64,000 bases of DNA from Calvatia gigantea (Eukaryota > Basidiomycota > Agaricomycetes > Agaricales > Lycoperdaceae): assembly GCA_025093985.1 (NCBI GenBank), contig JACAAK010000007.1, positions 682,001 through 746,000 of the forward strand, read 5' to 3'. The notes under the pieces are model-generated. The model worked only from the letters and a program-made list of their open reading frames with translations. It had not been told where the DNA came from and did no database searches. The translations under genes and the position numbers were made by a program. Of the stretch, positions 49,445-60,915 are shown piece after piece. The first letter of the stretch is position 1. The number at the start of each line of letters is the position of its first letter.

Positions 49445-50745
49445 GACCCTTAGCATCAGAATTTCTTCTATGTCAAATATGCACTTAAATCATTTGAAGC
49501 TTAGGTTATACTGGTTTGCTTGTTCTAGAAACCATATGGTTTGTTCTTGTAGTTGTTCCTTTGAGTCATTGGGGATTGTGAAATTGTCCATGTAGTTTAC
49601 AATGTCTCTGTTCTGTAGTAGGTTTTGGAAGATGCTTGCCATTATATGGGAGAAGGTTCCAGGTGAGTTGCTTAATCTGAAGTACATGACTGTTGGTTCA
49701 AAGAGTCCTTTGTTCATGAGGAATACTGCTTTCCATTTGTCTCCCTCCTTGATTCTAACATTGTTGTACCCCCAAATGATATCTAGTTTGTTGAAATATT
49801 TTGCTTTCCCCAGCTTGTCGATGACTTCTCTGATCCTTGGTAGTGGGGTTTTATCTTTAACCACCACATTGTTCAACTGCCAGTAGTCCTGTATTAATTG
49901 TTTAGATCTATCTTTCTTTGGGATAAAGAAGGTAAGTGCTACATATGGGGATTTTGATGGCCTTATCTGTTCAGATTCAAGGTTTTCCTTGATGAAAGCT
50001 CAGAGTTTGTCCTGTTCCTTGATTCTCATGTTGTATGTTCCTGCATTTATTTCTTTGGGGATGTCCTCTGTTAGGTTTATCTCATGGTCCCATTCTGTTT
50101 GTTCTGGAAGTTTGTCAAAGGTCATCTTGTTGAATAGATAGGTGAATGGTCATACATAGTCCAGTAGGTCTTCTGGTTTGGTTGGGTCCAGCTTCTCTTC
50201 TTCCTCCCATAGGTCTTCTGTAGTGGCCATGCTCCATATTTTGTTTGTGATATGAATGTTCCAATAGGGGAATTGGCAGTCTGGTGGGCATTGGGTAAAC
50301 TTGATTTCTCTAGTGTTCCAATCTACCTCCAGGTTATGTTTGGCTAACCAATCATGGCCCAGAAATATCTCTGCCCTGTCTTGTAGCTGTATGACTGATG
50401 CCTCAATTTTTTCCCAATGTTCCTAGATGTCCATTTCAATGGTTGCTGTTTCCATTACTTTTCCCCCTTGGTTTGGCATTCTGTCTACATTTAGTACCAA
50501 GATTTGTTGCTCCAGTTTTCATGTCAGGATTTTTTCTTCATTGACTAGTTTCTTGCTGATGCTGCTGGTGGTGCATTATGAGTCTACAATTGTGTTTACT
50601 GTGACCTTTTTTCCTATTATGTAGATGTTACCTTTCAGGTTCAATTTGCACTTTCATTTCTGAGGAATTGTGTAAAATTTGTCTGATATTCTAGATACAA
50701 GTTTCTTGACTCTCAAGGTAGCACCTACTCAAAGTCCTCAGAAAA
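49445..50745 (-). pseudogene. pol: E7 pol, right piece (protease, RT)
   Basis: The minus strand reads the protease region, the linker and RT; the longest open part is 49876-49490 with [13 protein letters not shown] and NYMDNF in place of NYMDD. Several stops. Adjoins 34730 across E8. Confidence 0.87.
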
Positions 50746-51709
50746 ATCCTTCTTTTCCTCTGGCTCAGTTTCCTCTATTCCACAGACTTGCACCTTTTTG
50801 GGTATAGTACAAGCTTTTGCTATGTGGCTGATCTTGCTGCAGTTATAGCATGTTAATTCCTTGGGTTTCTTGCAGTCTTTGGCTATGTGCCCGAAGACAC
50901 TGCAATTGTAGCATTTGGATTCTCCTTTGGTGTTGAAAATATAGCATCTGTTTCCTATCTCCATGGGTTTGCCCATTCCTCCATATGTCATTCCAGTGCT
51001 GGTCTTTCTGTCTCCACAGTATTCAGATGCTTTATACCCTTGACCAACAGCAAGAATGGCTTCTGTCCATTCTGCATAGGTATTTGGCCTAGTACTGGGT
51101 AGGTAACCCATAATTGTATGAATGATGTCTTGCCTAGCATTTTTCTTGAGCAAGAACATAGTGTGCTTACTGTCAGTCTTCACCTTACTTTTTAGGACTT
51201 CAAATTTGATTAGATAGTTGGCTGTGTTCTTGTTCCCTTGTTTAAATTTTTTAATCTGCCATTCTGTCTTATTGTTCAAGACATCATTAGAGAAGGTTTT
51301 TCTGAAGTCCTCAGAAAACACCTTCCAGTCTACTGAGTCTTCTCCATCTAGGATTTGTGGTGCCTTCATGGCTACATAGGCCCCTGCTGTCCTTCCTCAC
51401 AGTCTGGCTAGGACTGCTATAGCTTTGTTGTCTGCTGTGCTGATTTTGTTTAACTTCATGAAGAGTATCATGGCTCTCTACCAGTCATCAAACTTGGTGC
51501 AGGTTCCATCAAAGAATCCTGGGTCTAGCACTAAGCCTTTCCTACTAGGTGTTGTTGTAGATACCATAGCATTGTCGGTCATGTCTGAGTTGGTGTCAGA
51601 GTTAGTTTCTAATTCTGTTTCAGTTTCTCCTTGCTCTTGTATTGGGTTCTCCTGATATGTTAACTCTTTTTCTGCTAAGTTGAGTTCATTTAGAAGTTCT
51701 GATAGCACT
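50725..51709 (-). pseudogene. gag: E7 gag, 5' end cut by Copia-2
   Basis: The minus strand reads QQVLSELLNELNLAEKEL, then GTCTKFDDW and a 214-codon open stretch (51369-50725) to the natural TAG, with both zinc-knuckle positions ([14 protein letters not shown] and CYNCSKISHIAKAC, the second with Gly to Ser). A frame break or stop lies near 51400. The first codons and the 5' LTR are beyond the Copia-2 insertion and are not in the window. Confidence 0.87.
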
Positions 51710-52123
51710 TGTTGAATCTTGATCTGTACCACTACATTGGTTCAGTCTATTCATAGCTGAAATGGGTCTTGAGTACTTCACTATTAGAAGCGAGATAACA
51801 AGCTATGGACATAGTACTAGACTGCACTCTAGGTTGCTGTCTACATGGTCTATTAGATACATATGTAGTACACATTATGCTTTGTATATGCTACTGGCAG
51901 ATAAGACCTCACCTGAATAGGTAGAATAGCACACAGACCAGGGACTTTACATATATAAGACCTATGTAGTATGCGTATATTCCTTAGACAATTAAGTCTT
52001 TCCTTCATCCTGCCTCTATGATATCCATTAGCTACTGTCTATAACCAATACCTCAACAATCCCAGTAAGTATGACTACCCTCCACTACTAGTGCATGGCT
52101 ACTGTAGTGTACTCATCTCAACA
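51710..52123 (+). repeat. Copia-2 5' LTR
   Basis: 414 bp, TGTTGA...TCAACA; aligns with both Copia-1 LTRs. GTTATGGGCCC follows at 52125-52135. A GTAAGT at about 52065 is a potential splice donor. Confidence 0.93.
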
Positions 52124-52321
52124 TGTTATGGGCCCTGACTGCCACTCACTCAGACTGCATTTAGTGACACTGGTAGAGTGTAGGAGGCTACAGTCATATG
52201 CAACCTGGAAGATGGTGGTCCTTTGGTCCACTTGATCCCTCATCTGCCCCATGTTGCAATGCATACACTACACACAGCAGTCCTACATGATACTAACATG
52301 TGTTTCCCCCTATTCTTAGAT

Positions 52322-53968
52322 ATGTCTAAGCTGAACTCTGCTCCACTGGAGTTTGTCCAAACTCCTAGTAGGCAGCTTCCTGTCCTTACAGAGATGGCCA
52401 ACTACACTATCTGGTCCCTCCACCTTCACTCTGCACTTATGTGCATTTCCTTAAATGATTGTACCTGGACTAGATGGAACTTCTCTGGAGCTCCTGTGGA
52501 ACCACCACAGTATGAGCAGTTGTACAACACTAATCACCCTGCAGTTGCAGTGACCTCCACTTTGCCAGCCTGTCTGTCGCATCCAGGATCTCCAATCCCA
52601 ATGACTGTGGATGAGCACTGCAGTGTTGGTATGGCTAACAACCTCCAGATGTGCGCACTTGGGTTGATAGAGTCTACTCTCCCCAATAGCATGCTGAAGC
52701 ACTCTGCTCGCAATGCTTGCATGCTCTGGTCACAGCTGGCCAGCTCTTACAGCTTATCTGGGCCTGTACAGGTATATAATGAATTTATTCATGCAATTAC
52801 GTTTGAAATTCCTCTCAGCAGCAACCCCTTGCTCAAAATGAGCGAGCTCCAGCAGATTTTCAGACAGCTTGACACTATGGATAGTGGCATTACCCTGGAG
52901 ATCAAAACCATGGTCCTTCTCCACTCCCTCCACCTGTCTTTGAGCCACATAGCTCAGATGCTCCTCACTTCAAACATGTTGCTCCACAAACTGACATGGG
53001 ACAAGGCTCGAAGTGGTATTCTTGCCACTTACACATCAAACCAGACCACCCACATGTAACATATGCGCTTCACTCCATAACAAAAAGGTGGGCAACAGCA
53101 GCAACAGGGATAGCAGCAAGGTGGGCAGTAGCCGCAAGGTCAGCAGCAATCTTCAGGGTTTAAAATGCCCCAGCAACAGCCTCAGTAGCAGCAGCAGCAG
53201 CAAAAGCCCTCTGGTGGCAATGGCAAGGACAAGAAGTACAGATGGCACCCTCGTGGCAAAGGGAAGGGAAAAGAAAAGGAGAGTGTGCAGGCTAATGCTG
53301 CCACCTCTGGATACATCCAGGACATGGACTTTGTATCGCAGGCTAGAGATCAGCCACTGCATACCACTTATGCCCTTGTGGAGAAAATATATCAAGCCAA
53401 GACATCTCCCACTTCTTCCAGATCTACTGTCACCAGCAGCAATGCCACTCTGCTCACGTCACACATTACTACACCCAAGCCCAAGCACCATTGCAAACCT
53501 TCAGTGAAAGCTAAGGTCACCATACTGAAGAAGTGGGATGAATGTCTCAATGCAACTTCTTTATCAGGTGAAAGTTTGGAGGAGATATGGAAGTAATTTG
53601 ACCAGATGGAAGTTAACACACTGACAAGTGCTCCTTCAATGGTCACAAGGGAGGAAGACATGATTGCATGGCTGGCACCAGAGTATAGTAGGCCAGTGAT
53701 TATCAAGAAATCCAAGCCACTCAAGAAGAAGCAGGTGCCAAAGGTTTCAGAATCAGTTCTGGAGTCCATTCTTGAGAACAGTGACTCAGATACTGACTAT
53801 GGATCCAATGGAGGGTATAGGTCAGTAACTTCATTTGACTATTTCTCTTTCAAGGATACTGATGAAGATGTACAGTCCTGTCAACAGATGGGACAGGATG
53901 ATCCAGATGCAGGGTCTGTCTGCCTTGGAGTGGGATACCTTGGAGATTCTGCAGATGAGCTGGGATGA
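52322..53968 (+). pseudogene. gag: Copia-2 gag-like region
   Basis: A better preserved version of the Copia-1 region: open from upstream of the ATG at 52322 to a TAA at 53057, covering the ANYTIWSLHLHSALM segment. The Gln-rich tract (about 53093-53212) and the Lys/Asp/Ser-rich part (53285-53968) follow, with a frame break and a TAA at 53594. No zinc knuckle seen. Confidence 0.78.
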
Positions 53969-53969
53969 G

Positions 53970-55836
53970 CAGGTGGCCACTGAAGTAGATGGCATGGCAC
54001 CTATGCAGATATAGCTGCACATCTACCACCAGTAGGACTACATCATAGGCATTGTTGTATGAACTTTGTAAATTGCGAATTATGCTGGAAGCATGCTGGT
54101 GGTGCTTCTTCTTTTGCTTATTCCACTAGAGAACCTAAGCTGGAAAGTGAAATGTATCCACAAATCACATATGTATCAGTATTCTAAAACTGAGAAAGAG
54201 TGCTTCAGAGAGGAACACTCCAAGTTAAATTTGTTTGAGTCATATTACATTTGTGATCTCACGAATTGCTTGTCTTGCCAGAAGGAAGTGAACAAGCACA
54301 TTGTGAATGATGCAGACTGGCTCCTAGATTTTGGAGCATCATACCATGTCACCAGTTATCTCTCTGATTTTGTAGAGTTAAAGATGGGCCATTTCAGCAT
54401 TATTCAAGCTGCTGGCAACTGGAATTATGAAATGACTGGACAAGGTACTGTCATCTTCTAGCATGATGTGGTAGATGGGGGCAAAACCAGAAGCACTACT
54501 TCACATATTGTGCCAGTTTTTTATATTAAGGAAATCATGGAACAGTTAATGTCCTTAGACCAGATCTTTTGGACTGGACATACTCTTGAGGCAACTGTTA
54601 AGGGGACCACCATCTGTGATAAGTTGGGATGAGCTGTATTGTCCACTTGGCCTCATCCATTGTTTATGAACAACATATATACAGTACACATGTATATCTT
54701 GCATCACAGCAAGGAGAAGCTAGTTGCATTAGCATTACACCAATCTGACTATATTGATTGGCATTGTCAAATGGGACATCCCTCAGATTGTGTGTGCTCC
54801 CAGCTTCCTAAGCATATTGAGGGCATTGTGCTGATTCCCATACCACCTTCTCAGAAAGGCATTTGTGATAGCTGTGCCAAGGGGAAAATACATAATAACT
54901 CTTTTCTGATTGACTCCAAGTGAGCCACTGCAGTCTTTGAGCTATATCACTCAGACTTGCTGGAACTGCCCATCATCAGCTACCATAAATATAAATGGGC
55001 TATGACATTCTTAGACAACTTCTCTTCTCACACACATGTAGTCCTCCTTCACAAAAAGTCTGAAGCTTCTGAGAAGCTCATTAAGCTAATCAGTGTGCTA
55101 GAGAACCTTTCTAGGATGCATGTCAAATGACTTCACACCAATAATGGAGGAGAATACATCAATGAGAAATTATTGGCAGAACTTGTGGCATGTGGAATTA
55201 CCCACAAGACCACTGCTCCCTATGCACATCAGCAAAATAGGAGAGCAGAGTGACTGAACCACACCCTACATGAGAAAGCCTAAGCTATACAGCTACAGGC
55301 ATATCTACCTGACTCGTGGTGGGAGTTTGCATTGAATGTAGCTGTGCATTTATATAATTGCATGCCAGTCTAGCATCTGTAGTGGAAGACACCTTTTGAG
55401 TGTTATTCAAGGGAAAAGCTAGACTTGTCCCATATCCATGTGTTTGGATGCAGTGTGTACATATTTCTATCTGATGAAATCCACCCAAACAAATTGTCCA
55501 CGAAGTCTGAGATGATAATATTCCTCAGTTATAAAGGTTCTAAGAACTATATCTTCATGCAGCACATGGCAGGCAATGTGATCTTTATATCACCAAATGC
55601 CTTATTCAATGAGGGATATTTCTCTAAATACATTGGTTCAGTGCTAGATAGCAGTAACTGGCCAAATCACAGAGGAGAGAGAAACCTGCCAGATAGAAGA
55701 AGAGAGGATATGCCTTCTTTTCCACCATCTTTGGATGATACTGGAAATGTTCCACCTCCTCCAAAGGAACCAGTTTATTTACCTCCGACTTCTTCACCTT
55801 CTAAACCGAAATATTCTCTGCCTATACCTCCATTAC
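53970..55836 (+). pseudogene. pol: Copia-2 protease and integrase
   Basis: Protease near 54330 reads DWLLDFGASYHVT: the catalytic DSG has become DFG. Pre-integrase HHCC at 54720-54920 (WHCQMGHPSD, CDSCAKGK). Integrase core to about 55500 with stops (54921, 55128 and 55252, TGA). The following Pro-rich spacer ends at 55836, where E10 inserts. Confidence 0.87.
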
Positions 55837-56143
55837 TGTTATGAGTTTCCACCGATCATAACAAGTTCCGTACTATTCTGCATTTCCAACTATCTGCATA
55901 CCTGTTTCGTTTATTCTAGTTCAGCGTTCTCCGAGATATGACTTGTACCAACTACTACGCTCTCACCAGACGTTTCATGTAGTTACTCCATCCGTTCAAC
56001 CGGATGACCTTAGACATACTTAAGCATACATACACTCTGTTGTATTCGGTATGCTTAACCACCTTCTGTTCTCTTTCCCTTACTCGCCCTCAAGACTTAG
56101 CCAGAGCTGCAACCTGAGGTCTAAACCGACTAAGGTCGTAACA
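55837..56143 (+). repeat. E10 5' LTR
   Basis: The TATA-like CATACTTAAG near 56012-56021 is followed about 30 bp later by ATGCTTAACCA (56051-56061), the presumed transcript start. Confidence 0.96.
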
Positions 56144-56145
56144 TT

Positions 56146-56156
56146 TGGTTAAGCGT
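56146..56156 (+). promoter_or_regulatory. E10 primer-binding segment, complementary to the LTR itself
   Basis: TGGTTAAGCGT begins two bases after the LTR. Its complement ACGCTTAACCA is in the 3' LTR (62135-62145) and, with one C-to-T change, in the 5' LTR (56051-56061). This is the arrangement of Tf1, whose RNA primes itself. Confidence 0.65.
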
Positions 56157-56224
56157 CCCCACCTCACCTTGCAGGAAACAGAGTTGAAAAAGACTCGAAC
56201 CATGACGAACCCAGGAGCCATTAT

Positions 56225-57373
56225 ATGAGCTCGAACCCCGACGAATACAGAGAACCGCAGCTTGAAGTTACAGACGACGAACTTGAAACAGACAGTGAAA
56301 CCGAGTCATCGGATGAAGAAGCAGAGAACCCCGAAGTACCTGCACCAGAAACAGTTGTAACAAGCAACGAACCCGGAGAAACCACACAAGAAGTAAACCC
56401 AACAGGAGTAGAAGCAGTTATATCAGAACTCTTCGACGAACTCGACATAGCAGAAGAACAGTTAGGACAACAGGAAAACCAAGACACCGAAACAGAATCG
56501 GAATCAGGAGACTCAGAAATGATGGACAATACTGCACCCACCACAGCACCTAGCACAAAGGGGCTTGTGCCCGACCCAGGGTTCTTCGATGGAATGTGAA
56601 CCAAATTCGATGACTGGTGGAGAGCCATGACACTCTTCATGAAATTCAACAAAGTCATCACGGCAGATGATAAAGCCATAGCAGTTTTGGCTAGACTGAG
56701 GGGAGGGACAGCAGGAGCGTACGCCGCAATGAAAGCACCACAAATCCTGGAAGGGGAAGACTCTGTAGACTGGAAGGTCTTTGCAGAAGAATTCAAATAA
56801 ACCTTTTCAGACGATGCCATGAACGCGAAGGCAGAATGGCAGATCGAAAAATTCAAACAAGGGAATAGGAATACGGCCGACTACCTCATCGAATTCGAGG
56901 TACTGAAAAACAAGGCGAAAACTGACAACCGACACGCCATGTTCCTGTTGCAAAAAAATGCCTGACAAGATATTATCCATACCATCACAGGCTATCCTCC
57001 AGCCGCGCGACCCAACACGTACCCAGAATGGAAGGAGGCCATACTAGCAGTTGGACAAGGATATGAAGCATCCGAATACCAAGGAGATAAGAAAACTAAC
57101 TCGGGGACGACTTATGGAGGAATGGGAGAACCCATGGAGATAGGAAGCAGGCGACATGTGTTCAATGCAAAAGGGGAACCCAAGTGCTACAACTGCGGGA
57201 TATTCGGACACATGTCCAAAGACTGCAAAAAACCCAAAGGGTTAACATGCTACAACTGCGGCAAAATTGGACACATAGCCAAAGCATGCACCGCACCAAA
57301 GAAAACACAGATCCAAGCGATAGATGAAGCAAAACCAGAGGAACACCAGGATTTTTCCGGAGACTCCGAGTAG
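56225..57373 (+). pseudogene. gag: E10 gag, three premature stops
   Basis: MSSNPDEYREPQLEV start, long acidic Glu/Thr-rich N-terminus, FFDGM then TKFDDWWRAM, capsid-like helices, zinc knuckles [14 protein letters not shown] and CYNCGKIGHIAKAC, natural TAG at 57371. Stops: TGA 56597, TAA 56798, TGA 56963; the last falls in the NARQD segment, where sister copies read Arg. All three can be explained by single C-to-T changes. Otherwise full length (about 382 codons). Confidence 0.92.
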
Positions 57374-60300
57374 GCGCTACCTCGAGAGTCAAGAAACTTG
57401 TATCTAGGATATCAGAAGAATATTACATGATTCCTCAGAAACGAAAGCGCGAACTAAACCTAAAAGGGAGAATCCAAACCCCAACAAAAAGGATAACAGT
57501 AAACACTATAGTCGACTCGGGATGCACCACCAGCAGCATCAGCAAAAGACTGGTAGACGAAGAAAGAATCCCCACAGAAAAATTAGGACAAGAAATCACG
57601 GTACTTAACGCGGATGGCACGACAAACCAAGGAGGAAAGGTCACGGAAAAGGCAACTATACAGATGGAAATCGAAGGACACAAAGAGACGATTGAAGCGT
57701 CAGTCGTACAACTCCAAGACAGAGCGGAAGTATTCCTAGGACACGACTGGCTCATCAAACACAACCTGGAAGTAAACTGGCGGACAGGAGAAATAAAGTT
57801 CAATCGATGCCCAAAAGACTGCAAAGTCCCACACCAAAGCATCCAGGTAACAGACAAAGTCCGAAGCATGGCCACCACCGAGGACATATGGGAAGAAGAA
57901 GAAGAACCCGACCCCACCGAACCATCAGATCTACCGGACTACATACGGCCATTCACACATTTATTCAACAAAACTACATTTGACAAGCTACCTGAACGAA
58001 CAGAATGGGACCACGAGATAATCCTAACAGAAGATGCACCCAAAGAAATCAACGCGGGAACTTACAACATGACAATCAAGGAACAGGACGAACTCAAGAC
58101 ATTTGTTAAAGAAAACCTCGAGTCAGGACGAATACGACCATTGAAATCACCATATGCCGCGCCCACCTTTTTCATCCCAAAAAAGGATGGCTCAAAACGA
58201 CTTATTCAAGATTACCGACAGTTAAATAATGTAGTAATCAAGGATAAAACACCACTGCCTCGGATCGGAGAAGTCATTGACAAATTAGGAAAAGCCAAAT
58301 ATTTCAACAAACTGGACATCATTTGGGGCTACAACAACGTCCGAATCAAAGAAGGAGACGAGTGGAAAGCAGCCTTCCTAACCAACGAAGGGCTATTTGA
58401 ACCTACAGTAATGTTCTTTGGTCTTAGTAATTCACCGGGAACGTTCTCAAGAATGATGGCGAGCATCTTCCGAGACCTGTTACGTGATGGAGATATAGTA
58501 AACTACATGGACGACTTCGCAATCCCGGGAGACACCAAAGAACAACTACGAGAATGAACAATCCAATTCCTAGAAAGAGCAGCCGAACACAACCTATGCT
58601 TCAAACGATCCAAATGCATCTTCGACGCCAAAGAAATCCCAATGCTAGGAGTGACAGTAGGACACGGACGCATTGAAATGGAGGCCGAAAAGGTAAAATC
58701 GGTACGAGAATGGCCCCAACCGCACAACAAGAAAGGAATAGAAAGATTCCTCGGTTTCGCCAACTACTACCGCCGATTTATAAAAAACTTCAGCAAGATA
58801 GCAGCCCCATTGAACAAACTAAAAGGATCAGAGGAGTGGGAATGGAAAGAAGAACAACAATCTGCATTTGATGAACTAAAACAACGAATCACAGAAGAAC
58901 CCACCCTAACACTACCCCAGAGGAAAGATCAATTCCGGGTGGAAGTCGACGCATCAAACTACGCACTAGGGGGAGTACTCTCACAAGAACAAAATTCGAA
59001 ATGGCACCCAATCGCATTCATGTCCCGCACACTATCACCAGCAGAACGAAATTATGAAATCTACAACAAAGAACTATTGGCCATCATACATGCACTAAAA
59101 GAATGGTGACACTACCTACTAGACGCAGAAGAGAAATTCGAAATCTGGACCGACCACGAAAACCTGAAATACTACAGGGAACCCCAAAAACTAAACGGCC
59201 GACAAGCAAGATGGTACCTACGGTTACAAGACTACGACTTCACACTGCGCCACATACCGGGAAAAACAAATACAAAAGCGGACCTCCTCTCCAGAATCTA
59301 CCAAGAGCCAGAACAAGAAGAAGAGAAACTAGTCACCATGATCCGGGACACTTGGCTAACAAACAAAAAAGACAACGAACCATCAGAAGAGACCATCTTA
59401 CTTCGCGCCGAACTATTTATGGAACCCACCTTCAAGGAACGAATCAAGACGAACAAAGGACGAGAAACGACCATCATCCAAAAAATACGCGACCAAGACC
59501 CTGACATCACCGAACACGACGGAATAATCTACAAAAATGCCAGCATGTATGTACCACCCGAACCGACACTCAGAGAAGAAATACTACACCAATACCATGA
59601 CGCCCCTGATGCAGGGCACCCGGGACAACACCGAATGATCGAACTAGTGACCAGAGATTACTGGTGGCCGACAATCCGAACGGACATTCAAAAGTACATC
59701 AGAGGATGCCAGAGTTGCCAACGAAACAAGCCACGCAAGACACCTCTGAAGACACCTCTGCACCCGCTCCCCATCCCCAACGGCCCATGGGAAGAAGTGA
59801 GCATTGACCTCATTGGGCCACTACCCGAATCAGAAGGAAAGGACGCTATCCTAGTCATTGTCGACCGGTTCTCAAAAATGATACGACTCGTAGCAACAAG
59901 GACGGACATTTCCTCAAAAGAACTAGCACAGCACTACCGCGACGAAATATGGAAGCTACACGGAATGCCGAGGAAAGTCCTCAGTGACCGAGGACCACAG
60001 TTTGCATCTGAATTCACCGGTGAACTATTCAAAGGACTAGGGATAGAACGGAACCTGTCAATGGCCTATCACCTGCAGACCAATGGACAAACAGAAAGAA
60101 TTAACAGAGAAGTCGAAACATACCTGAGGATATACTGCAACTATGACCAAAACGACTGGGCGAAATGGTTACCCATGGCCAAATTCCAATACAACGACAA
60201 GAAGCACACCGGCACTCAGATGACGCCATTCTACCTAAACTACGGTAGACACCCCTGGAAAGGAAAGGAAAACGGAACGACGAACAACCCCAGCAGCACG

Positions 60301-60909
60301 GAGTTCCTGAAACAACTCCAAAATGCAAGAAATAACGCCACTTCCGCACTACAATCATATCAAGAAAAGATGAAACGGACACATGATAACAGCAAAATGA
60401 ATACAAGGACATACCAGATCAATGATGAAGTATGGTTAGAAAACACCAACATCCATACCAATCAGTCATCAAAGAAGCTAGGCCAAAAAAGGTATGGGCC
60501 TTTCCGAATTAAGGAAAAAATAGGAGAAGCGGCATATCGGCTGGCGATACCAGAAGGATGGGCCATCCACGATGTGTTCAATGAACAGCTGCTGACCCTG
60601 GCACAGAAAACATCATTCCACATCCAGAAAGAAGCACCAGCGCCCGAACCAATGATCATCAACAATGAAGAGGAATATGAGGTAGAAGAAGTCCAAGGGA
60701 AACGACGAAAGGGAAGGGGATATCAATTCCTTATACACTGGAAAGGATATAGCAATGAAGAAGATACGTGGACAGTGGAGTCAAACTTGCAAAATGCCTG
60801 AGATGCAATAGCGGAATACCACAAAAGGCATCCGGAGGATACCCATAAAAAGAGGGGCAAGAAATCCAGAAAATCATCAGCCAAGTCAGCCCCCAGACAG
60901 AAATACTAG
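57349..60909 (+). pseudogene. pol: E10 pol (protease, RT, RNase H, integrase, chromodomain), three premature stops
   Basis: The -1 frame overlaps the gag end. Protease DSG at 57514-57522. RT with [13 protein letters not shown] and YMDD at 58504-58515. TGA at 58555 (sisters have TGG). RNase H (EVDASNYALGG) up to TGA 59107 (from CGA). Integrase: HHCC (GHPGQHRMIELV, CQSCQRNK); catalytic D at 59806, D at 59986 and E at 60094, with 35 residues between the last two. Chromodomain (EYEVEEVQGKRRKGRG, YQFLIHWKGYSNEED) up to TGA 60799 (from CGA), then a Lys/Ser-rich tail and natural TAG at 60907. All catalytic residues are present. Confidence 0.94.
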
Positions 60910-60915
60910 TCAAGC

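Noticed and set aside
56146..56156. Ordinary tRNA 3'-end primer-binding site
   Set aside because: I could not match TGGTTAAGCGT to a tRNA I know, while the complement occurs in the LTR of the same element; a genome tRNA search would settle it.
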